A stretch of 7,411 nt of DNA from JADGGV01 sp035715725 (GTDB taxonomy: Bacteria > Gemmatimonadota > Gemmatimonadetes > Longimicrobiales > RSA9): NCBI GenBank assembly GCA_035715725.1, contig DASTKT010000023.1, positions 1-7,411 of the forward strand, in the 5' to 3' direction. Positions 1-4,480 of the stretch are shown here, piece after piece (position 1 is the stretch's first letter; each line of letters opens with the position of its first letter). The position numbers were made by a program, and so were the translations under genes. The notes beneath the pieces are model-generated. The model worked only from the letters and a program-made list of their open reading frames with translations. It did no database searches and was not told where the DNA came from.

Positions 1-698
1 TCCAGCGAGGCGGTGGTGCCGGTGGCGACGCGCAGGCCGAAGGCGGCCATGTTCTCGAAATGGAGCGGGGTGCCGCCGTCGTCGAGGATCGCCTTGCCGA
101 CGTCGGTCGGCGTGCTGACGCTGCCGTACACGCGCACGGCGGCATCCGCGGTCACGCTCACACGGGCGATCGCGGGGACCCAGTCGTAGCGCCTGGCGAC
201 GTCCTCCGACAGGTCCTGGAGCACGACCATGCCGCGGCGGAAGAGCATGGCGCGGTTGCTCGTCGCCCAGGCGGCCAGGTTACGGATCAAGGCGTCCTTC
301 TCGGCGCGGTTGGCCTGGCCGAGGTCCGGCGTGCCGGACCAGAAGGCGACACGGCCGATGAACGTCTCCTTCAGCCGGCCGGCGACGACCGGGTCACGCA
401 GGAGCGCGTACGGCTTGGCGGCGTCGCGGTCGGCCAGGGACGGGACCACCAGCACGCTGTACTGCATGAGGTCGACCTTCGCGAGGTCGACGGTGCCGTT
501 GCCGCCGTCGTAGCCGCGGTCCACTCCGCCGGGGAAGGCACCGGCGAGGGCGTTCACGACCGCGGTGCAGCCGGAGACATCGGAAGCGGGACAGTAGACG
601 AGGGCCTTCGGCCCCCGGCCGGTGGATTCGTGCTGTGGCGCGAACAGGCTCGCCAGCGCGGTGCTCAGCGCCACCAGCAGCGCGTACGTTCGACTCAT
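1..698 (-). CDS. Secreted protein with a flavodoxin/GATase-like N-terminal domain, partial (3' end beyond window)
   Basis: The frame stays open from an ATG at 698 to the left edge, giving 232 complete codons without a stop. The first 20 residues (MSRTYALLVALSTALASLFA) look like a Sec signal peptide with possible cleavage after FA. The mature part starts with a beta-strand-like PKALVYCPAS and continues with alternating strands and helices, including YSVLVVPSLADRD and GRVAFWSGTPD. This resembles the Rossmann-like class I glutamine-amidotransferase/ThuA fold seen in exported proteins of unknown function, but I see no catalytic triad and assign no enzyme activity. C36 and C44 could form a disulfide. 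The gene starts 12 bp after the lipoprotein stop, and a GAGGA overlapping that TGA lies 9 nt before the ATG, so the two are co-transcribed and probably translationally coupled. The operon lies under the riboswitch at 1070-1151. The reading frame is certain; the function is not. Confidence 0.8.
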   Translation of the reverse strand, partial: MSRTYALLVALSTALASLFAPQHESTGRGPKALVYCPASDVSGCTAVVNALAGAFPGGVDRGYDGGNGTVDLAKVDLMQYSVLVVPSLADRDAAKPYALLRDPVVAGRLKETFIGRVAFWSGTPDLGQANRAEKDALIRNLAAWATSNRAMLFRRGMVVLQDLSEDVARRYDWVPAIARVSVTADAAVRVYGSVSTPTDVGKAILDDGGTPLHFENMAAFGLRVATGTTASL

Positions 699-710
699 CG
701 GTGGCCGTCC

Positions 711-1016
711 TCAGTTGCAGGCGTCGGTGGCGAGCTTCGCGAAGAGCTGGACCTGCCGGGTCGCATCGTCGCTGGTGGGCGCGGCCTGGAGGGAGGCGTG
801 CGCCTTGTCCAGCTCGGCCAGGTAGACGCCGCACACGGTCGAGGCCTTGCCGGCCTCGGATACGGTGATGGTCGAGCTGGTGATCGAGAGCGGCGACGCC
901 GCGACGACCGGTGCGGTGATCGGGTCGGCCGGCGCCGACTTCTTGACGTCCTGGACGTCGTTGCAGGCGATGGCGAGGAAGACCATGGCCAGCGGGAGGG
1001 AGGCGAGCCGCTTCAT
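711..1016 (-). CDS. Small lipoprotein, first gene of a riboswitch-controlled operon
   Basis: This is a 101-residue protein. Residues 1-17 form a lipoprotein signal (MKRLASLPLAMVFLAIA) followed by the lipobox cysteine C18. The -3 residue is Ala rather than the usual Leu, which is still tolerated. Asn at +2 gives no Asp retention signal, so outer-membrane sorting is likely if the cell is Gram-negative. Residues 19-50 are a Pro/Ala/Ser/Thr-rich tether. Residues 51-101 are a compact, probably helical domain with C62 and C100 placed to form one disulfide. I recognise no family. The ATG at 1016 is supported by AAGGAGA 6 nt upstream (1023-1029), which sits inside a hairpin. The stop lies 12 bp before the next secreted protein gene. 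The leader carries a cyclic-di-GMP-type riboswitch, so the product probably belongs to a surface or biofilm-related response (inference). It may be a partner or chaperone of the downstream protein. Confidence 0.85.
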   Translation of the reverse strand: MKRLASLPLAMVFLAIACNDVQDVKKSAPADPITAPVVAASPLSITSSTITVSEAGKASTVCGVYLAELDKAHASLQAAPTSDDATRQVQLFAKLATDACN

Positions 1017-1019
1017 GAG

Positions 1020-1036
1020 GTGTCTCCTTCAGACAC
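1020..1036 (-). promoter_or_regulatory. Ribosome-binding-site hairpin (probable riboswitch expression platform)
   Basis: On the minus strand GTGTCT (1036-1031) and AGACAC (1025-1020) form a perfect 6-bp stem with the 5-nt loop GAAGG. The Shine-Dalgarno AAGGAGA of the lipoprotein gene lies partly in the loop and partly in the 3' arm, 3 bp before the ATG. The hairpin lies 33 nt after the aptamer. This arrangement fits control of translation initiation. In addition, GAAGGAG here (1030-1024) is perfectly complementary to CTCCTTC in the 5' strand of the aptamer's closing stem (1153-1147), a possible anti-Shine-Dalgarno pairing. Confidence 0.6.
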
Positions 1037-1069
1037 AGGGGTACCGGTCGGGACGCGCGCCGGCAGCGC

Positions 1070-1151
1070 CCTTCTTCGGTAGCCCGGCCGTCTCCAGGAG
1101 ACCCGCGGCTTTGCGGACCGGCCTCACGGCCGGGGTGCCTTTGTCGGAAGG
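1070..1151 (-). promoter_or_regulatory. GEMM / class-I cyclic-di-GMP riboswitch aptamer
   Basis: Reading the minus strand 5' to 3': CCTTC (1151-1147), strand 1 of the closing stem; GACAAAGGCA (1145-1136), the junction that contacts ligand; CCGGCC-GTGA-GGCCGG (1133-1118), a 6-bp hairpin capped by a GNRA tetraloop; GCAAAGCC (1114-1107), the invariant core whose first A stacks between the ligand bases; GTCTCC/GGAGAC (1102-1090), the stem expected to carry the tetraloop receptor; GCCGGGCTACCGAA (1088-1075), the conserved 3' part with the ligand-reading C at about 1079; and GAAGG (1074-1070), which closes the stem. Order, spacing and conserved blocks match my memory of the Vibrio Vc2 and Geobacter GEMM-I aptamers. 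The specificity position aligns with G at 1139, as in cyclic-di-GMP binders, whereas the cGAMP variants have A. The aptamer lies 54 bp before the lipoprotein ATG in the correct orientation. Confidence 0.85.
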
Positions 1152-1208
1152 AGTGTTTCGCGAGATGGCAGCCGCGCCGGCGAACCGGTCGCGGACGCGG
1201 TGACCCTG

Positions 1209-1224
1209 GGCACCGGGTATGCCA
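1209..1224 (-). promoter_or_regulatory. Candidate sigma-54 (-24/-12) promoter for the riboswitch operon
   Basis: The minus strand reads TGGCATACCCGGTGCC. It matches TGGCA of the -24 box and TGC of the -12 box of the sigma-54 consensus (TGGCACG-N4-TTGC), with the essential GG and GC at the correct spacing. The predicted start, near 1198, would put the aptamer about 45 nt into the transcript. The site is an imperfect palindrome (GGCA...TGCC), so the plus strand also scores (GGCAC...ATGC). GG-N10-GC is common in GC-rich DNA, so confidence is limited. The neighbouring response regulator is a sigma-54 activator, which gives the site some context. A poor sigma-70 alternative is TTGAAA at 1255-1250 with TATCGG 15 bp downstream. 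Confidence 0.25.
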
Positions 1225-1302
1225 GCCTCCGATATCGCTTGCTAACTCTTTTCAACGACACGCATTAGGGGGTTTTTCGACGTGTCGGCGGGCGCGTCTT
1301 CT

Positions 1303-1339
1303 CGTTACCGAAGGGAACGTCGCGGGGCGTTTCGTAACG
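1303..1339. repeat. Inverted repeat CGTTACcGAA / TTCGTAACG
   Basis: CGTTAC (1303-1308) plus GAA (1310-1312) pairs with TTCGTAACG (1331-1339), giving nine base pairs with one bulged C. The arm centres are about 31 bp apart, close to three helical turns. GTTACCG recurs at 1729-1735, just ahead of the response-regulator gene. The repeat could be a regulator binding site or an RNA hairpin. It lies roughly 120 bp upstream of the start predicted from the sigma-54-like site, the usual distance for an NtrC-type enhancer. Confidence 0.35.
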
Positions 1340-1579
1340 CGGGGCCGGCGATCGGTGCGGCGCCGGCGGCGCCGGCTTCGGGCGGGGGCAGGCGGAAGCG
1401 AGTGCGGGTGTAAGGTTGCGTTCGGAGGCGATGACGCAGGCGCTCACGCTCGCGCGGCGGGCGGCGCTCCGCGGCTCGTCCGTGGGCTCCGCAGCTTCGC
1501 GTGACGCATCCGGGCGTGAGGACGCCCACGAAGGACGGGCTCGGGCGCGGGCTCCGCGCCGGCGGCGCTGGGCTCGGGC

Positions 1580-1655
1580 TCGAGACCGGAGTCGGGATCG
1601 AGATCGGGGCCTGCGGCATCGAGACCGGCGCCTGCGGTGCCGGGATCGAGATCGG
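1580..1655. repeat. Short direct repeats of GATCGAGATCGG type
   Basis: CGGGATCGAGATCGG occurs exactly at 1593-1607 and 1641-1655 (48 bp apart). TCGAGACCGG occurs at 1580-1589 and 1619-1628 (39 bp apart), and CCTGCGG at 1610-1616 and 1631-1637. The spacings are not all equal but are multiples of three, so one frame reads as Gly/Ile/Glu-rich and the opposite strand as Ser/Pro/Ile-rich. I consider it a low-complexity intergenic repeat rather than a coding segment. Confidence 0.6.
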
Positions 1656-1827
1656 AGCGGGGTGGAAGTGGCTGCGGAAGACGCGGCGTCTCAAGGCGAT
1701 CAGAAACTTGCCGAGACTTTCGACAGTTGTTACCGTTCTACCCGTTTCCCCAGGAGTATCCTTCGAAGTGACCCCGGGAGCCCCGGTAGAGCCGCGTGGA
1801 CGGCCGGTCAACGACCGACGTCGGCGG

Positions 1828-3192
1828 ATGGCCCAGAACCACCTCCAACTCCTTCTTGTCGAGGATGATTCCCTCGAGGCGCGGCTGCTGAAGGCGAACC
1901 TTCAGCGGCCCGGTCGCGTGGACGTGGAGGTCGCGGGGACGGGGGAGGAAGCGCTGGGGCGGCTGGCGCGGGGCGTGTTCGACGCGGTGTTGTCGGACGT
2001 GGCGATGCCGGGGATGGACGGGATCGAGCTGGTGCGGCGGGTGCGGGCGCAGGATCCGGCGCTGCCGATCGTGCTGATGACGGCGCACGCGACGCTGGAG
2101 CGGGCGGTGGAGGGGATCCGGGCGGGGGCGACGGAATTCCTGCAGAAGCCGGTGAACGTGGGGGCGCTGCTGGCGCTGGTGGAGCGGGCGGTGGCGGAGC
2201 GTCCGCTGCGGGAGGAGCTGACGGCGGCGCTGGGGCGGCGGGGCACGGCGTCGCCGGAGGACTACCTGGTCGGCGACGATGCGCGGCTGGAGGCGGTGCG
2301 CCGGTTCGCGCGGCGGGTGGCGTCGGTGCCGGGGGCGCGGGTGCTGGTGACGGGGGAGTCGGGGAGCGGGAAGAGCGTGCTGGCGCGGGCGATCCACGAG
2401 CTGTCGGGGGTGACGGGGCGGTTCGTGGAGGTGAACTGCGCGGCGCTGCCGGGCAGCCTGCTGGAATCGGAGCTGTTCGGGCACGAGAAGGGCGCGTTCA
2501 CGGACGCGAAGTCGCTGAAGCGAGGGCTGATCGAGCTGGCGCATCACGGCACGCTGTTCCTGGACGAGATCGGCGCGATGCCGGTGGAGCTGCAGGCGAA
2601 GCTGCTGCTGTTCCTGGAAAGCCAGGAGATCCGGCGGGTGGGCGGGACGGAGCCGATCCGGGTGGACGTGCGGGTGATCGCGGCGACGAACGACGATCTG
2701 CGGCGTCGCGTGCGGGAGCGGACGTTCCGGGCGGACCTGCTGTACCGTCTGGACGTGGCGTCGATCGAGATGCCGCCGCTGCGCGAGATGCCGTTGGTCG
2801 TGCTGGAGCTGACCGGGCACTTCCTGCGGGAGCTGTCGGAGGAGATGCACCGGCCGACGCCGCCGCTGCTGTCGGAGTCGGCGGAGGCGCTGGCGCGCTA
2901 CGGGTGGCCGGGGAACGTGCGCGAGCTGCGGAACGCGGTGGAGCGGGCGGTGATCTTCCACGACGGCGGTCCGATCGAGGTGCTGCCGCCGGCGGAGCCG
3001 GGGCAGGCGGCGGCGGTGGGAGCGGGCGTCGCGCTGGAGCTGGGGCTCACGCTCGAGGAGGTCGAGCGCCGGTACCTGGAGGCGACGCTGGAGCGGCATC
3101 GCGGCGAGGACTTCGAGGCGATCGCGCAGCGGCTGGGGATCGCGCGGAAGACGTTATGGGAGAAGCGGAAGCGCTACGGCCTGGGGGCCTGA
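1828..3192 (+). CDS. NtrC-family sigma-54-dependent response regulator
   Basis: This 454-residue protein has the classical three-domain layout. The receiver domain (about 5-120) has acidic pocket E12/D13/D14, phospho-acceptor D57 in LSDVAMPGMDG, T85 and K107. The sigma-54 AAA+ domain (about 147-380) has Walker A GESGSGKS (176-183), the sigma-54 contact loop GAFTDA (222-227, normally GAFTGA), Walker B LFLDE (243-247), the FRADLLYRL arginine-finger region and the sensor II motif YGWPGNVREL. A Fis-type helix-turn-helix ends the protein (about 429-452, FEAIAQRLGIARKTLWEKRKR). When phosphorylated it should remodel sigma-54 RNA polymerase at distant promoters. I chose ATG 1828 because it puts the receiver at the normal N-terminal distance, although no Shine-Dalgarno precedes it. 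GTG 1768, with AGGAG 11 nt upstream, would add 20 non-conserved residues. The kinase gene starts inside its 3' end, so they are a cognate pair. Codons are almost exclusively G/C-ending, with heavy GGG, GCG and CTG use. Confidence 0.95.
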   Translation: MAQNHLQLLLVEDDSLEARLLKANLQRPGRVDVEVAGTGEEALGRLARGVFDAVLSDVAMPGMDGIELVRRVRAQDPALPIVLMTAHATLERAVEGIRAGATEFLQKPVNVGALLALVERAVAERPLREELTAALGRRGTASPEDYLVGDDARLEAVRRFARRVASVPGARVLVTGESGSGKSVLARAIHELSGVTGRFVEVNCAALPGSLLESELFGHEKGAFTDAKSLKRGLIELAHHGTLFLDEIGAMPVELQAKLLLFLESQEIRRVGGTEPIRVDVRVIAATNDDLRRRVRERTFRADLLYRLDVASIEMPPLREMPLVVLELTGHFLRELSEEMHRPTPPLLSESAEALARYGWPGNVRELRNAVERAVIFHDGGPIEVLPPAEPGQAAAVGAGVALELGLTLEEVERRYLEATLERHRGEDFEAIAQRLGIARKTLWEKRKRYGLGA

Positions 3193-4286
3193 CGCGCGCC
3201 CTGTACCGCGGGCCGGGAGGTGGCCGGCCCGGGCACGCGGCCGACCCGCGCGCGCGGGTCGGCGCGGCGCGCTGGCCGGGGTGGACGTCCGGGCGCATTA
3301 CCGCGGTCGCGCTCGGGCTGACGGCCCTGATCGTCGCCGCGGACTGGCTGACGCCCGCGGGCGTGGTGGTGGGGATCCTGCTGGCGTTCCCGATCATCCT
3401 GGCGTCGGTCAGCGACGAGCCTCGCAGCGTGTGGCTCGCGTTCGGCGTGGCGCTCCTCGGCCGCAGCCTCGCCGTGGTGTTCGGGAAGGGGCCGGTGGCG
3501 CCGCCGGAGTTCTGGCTGCCGAACCGCGTGCTGGTGTTCCTCACGCTCCCCGCCAGCCTGGGAATCGGGCTGCTGCTGCAGCGCAGGCGCTTCGCCGCGG
3601 AGGCGGCGCGCGCGGCGGCGGAACGGGCGAGCGAGCTGAACCGGCTGCTGCTCTCGCTCATGGCCCACGACCTCCGCTCTCCGCTGGCGACGGCGATCCG
3701 CACGTTCGAGTACGTCGAGGGACAGCTCGAGCGCGGGCGGCCGGTCGAGCACGAACTCCTCGCCGAGGTGCACGCGCGGCTGCGCCGGAACCTGGCGACG
3801 ATGGATGGCGTGCTCCGCGTGGCGCGGGCGGAGCTGGACGCCGCCACGGCGGCCGGACCGGCGGCGGCCGTCCCGTTGGCCGCGTCGCTGGCGAGCGAGG
3901 TCGACGGCTTCGCCGCCGAGGCCGCGGCCCGCGGGAAGCGGCTCGAGACGGACTTTTCCGCGCTGGGCGGCGACCGGTACGCACTGGACGAGCGGGTGCT
4001 GCGGCAGGCGGTGGGGATCGTGGTGGACAACGCGATCCGGCACGCGCTCCCCGGGGCCGTCCGCGTCCGGGCGGACGCGGTGCCGGACGCCGTGGTGGTG
4101 CGGGTCGCCGACGAAGGGCCGGGGCTGTCGGCGCCGGGCCGGCGGCCGTCGAGCGGGTCCGGGATCGGGCTCCAGCTCTGCGTGGCGCTGGTGGCGCGCG
4201 TGGGTGGCGCGATCGACGTGGAACGCGATGGGCCGGACGGGACGACGTTCGCGGTGCGGGTGCCGGCGAGGAGGATGGAGGGGTAG
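3156..4286 (+). CDS. Membrane sensor histidine kinase, partner of the upstream regulator
   Basis: This protein has 376 residues. An Arg/Gly/Pro-rich cytoplasmic N-terminus (1-45) is followed by four predicted membrane helices (about 48-65, 69-86, 91-109, 124-141). There is almost no extracytoplasmic loop, so sensing probably occurs within the membrane or via a partner. There is no HAMP or PAS domain; an Ala/Glu/Arg-rich helix (143-162) leads directly into the HisKA domain with phospho-acceptor H171 in MAHDLRSPLATA. The ATPase domain shows the N box with N292 (VVDNAIRHA), G1 box DEGPG (319-323) and G2 box GSGIGL (334-339). The ATG at 3156, with GGAAG 5 nt upstream, overlaps the regulator gene by 37 bp; I found no other in-frame ATG or GTG before the first helix. 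The stop is followed by a strong terminator. The signal cannot be read from the sequence. Confidence 0.93.
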   Translation: MGEAEALRPGGLTRALYRGPGGGRPGHAADPRARVGAARWPGWTSGRITAVALGLTALIVAADWLTPAGVVVGILLAFPIILASVSDEPRSVWLAFGVALLGRSLAVVFGKGPVAPPEFWLPNRVLVFLTLPASLGIGLLLQRRRFAAEAARAAAERASELNRLLLSLMAHDLRSPLATAIRTFEYVEGQLERGRPVEHELLAEVHARLRRNLATMDGVLRVARAELDAATAAGPAAAVPLAASLASEVDGFAAEAAARGKRLETDFSALGGDRYALDERVLRQAVGIVVDNAIRHALPGAVRVRADAVPDAVVVRVADEGPGLSAPGRRPSSGSGIGLQLCVALVARVGGAIDVERDGPDGTTFAVRVPARRMEG

Positions 4287-4297
4287 GCGAGCAGGCG

Positions 4298-4327
4298 GAG
4301 TGGGCGAGTGGGCGAGTGGGGGAGTGG
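4298..4327. repeat. Tandem repeat of the 8-mer GAGTGGGC
   Basis: GAGTGGGC occurs at 4298-4305 and 4306-4313, then GAGTGGGG at 4314-4321 and a partial GAGTGG at 4322-4327. It starts 11 bp after the kinase stop codon and runs almost directly into the terminator hairpin. It looks like part of an intergenic repeat module, possibly dispersed in the genome. Confidence 0.7.
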
Positions 4328-4334
4328 AAACGAG

Positions 4335-4370
4335 AAACGCGGAGCCGACGGGCGGTCGGCTCCGCGTTTT
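4335..4370. terminator. Strong bidirectional intrinsic terminator
   Basis: AAACGCGGAGCCGAC (4335-4349) and GTCGGCTCCGCGTTT (4355-4369) form a perfect 15-bp stem with the 5-nt loop GGGCG. On the plus strand it ends in TTTT (4367-4370) followed by CATTGTT. On the minus strand the A-rich side gives TTTCTCGTTT. It lies between the convergent kinase and M49 peptidase genes and can end both transcripts. Confidence 0.9.
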
Positions 4371-4376
4371 CATTGT

Positions 4377-4462
4377 TCCCGGACCCGGATGAGCGGCCGC
4401 AGGCGGCGGACCCGGACCCGGCCGCCCATCGGGAACCGCCGGGTCCGGGACCGGGTCCGGGA
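4377..4462. repeat. Nested inverted repeats built from four copies of one 11-mer
   Basis: CCCGGACCCGG occurs at 4378-4388 and 4411-4421. Its complement CCGGGTCCGGG occurs at 4439-4449 and 4451-4461. The inner pair (4411-4421 with 4439-4449) forms an 11-bp stem around a 17-nt loop. The outer pair, extended to 12 bp at 4377-4388 with 4451-4462, encloses it. Any left copy can pair with any right copy, so alternative cruciform or RNA forms are possible. The structure lies between the terminator and the stop codon of the minus-strand peptidase gene, so in that transcript it is a 3' untranslated structure. Confidence 0.85.
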
Positions 4463-4480
4463 GAGCTGTCTACCAGCTCT
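4462..4480. repeat. Small hairpin around the peptidase stop codon
   Basis: AGAGCTG (4462-4468) and CAGCTCT (4474-4480) form a perfect 7-bp stem. The loop TCTAC carries the TAG stop of the minus-strand M49 gene. It abuts the nested repeats at 4377-4462 and may form part of the same 3' end structure. There is no run of T after it on either strand, so it is not a terminator by itself. Confidence 0.6.

Larger units (their letters stand above)
1225..1827. other. Non-coding stretch between divergent operons
   Basis: I see no convincing gene here. Reading frames stay open on both strands only because of the GC bias; their translations are Arg/Pro/Gly-rich and low in complexity. The stretch contains an AT-richer piece at 1229-1280 that probably holds promoter elements, an inverted repeat at 1303-1339, a repeat block at 1580-1655, a 13-bp palindrome at 1679-1691 (AGACGC g GCGTCT), and a second AT-richer piece at 1700-1767 that most likely contains the response-regulator promoter. 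The best sigma-70-like pair there, TTGCCG (1708-1713) and TACCGT (1731-1736) with 17 bp between, is a poor match. Confidence 0.6.

Noticed and set aside
60..1082. 340-codon open frame on the plus strand
   Set aside because: It runs antisense across the lipoprotein and secreted-protein genes. Its translation is Gly/Val/Arg/Asp-rich without any domain, and the minus-strand genes have signal peptides and good ribosome binding sites.
1118..1133. CCGGCC-TCAC-GGCCGG hairpin as a terminator
   Set aside because: There is no T tract, and on the minus strand its GTGA loop and flanks fit the GNRA hairpin of the GEMM aptamer.
1305..1811. 168-codon minus-strand frame, Pro/Ser/Arg-rich
   Set aside because: The amino-acid pattern comes from the GATCGAGATCGG repeat and GC bias, with no convincing ribosome binding site and no fold-like pattern.
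1501..1827. 109-codon N-terminal extension of the response regulator
   Set aside because: It is repeat-driven and low in complexity (GIEIGACGIETG pattern), it spans the AT-richer promoter-like segment, and the receiver domain starts normally at the ATG at 1828.
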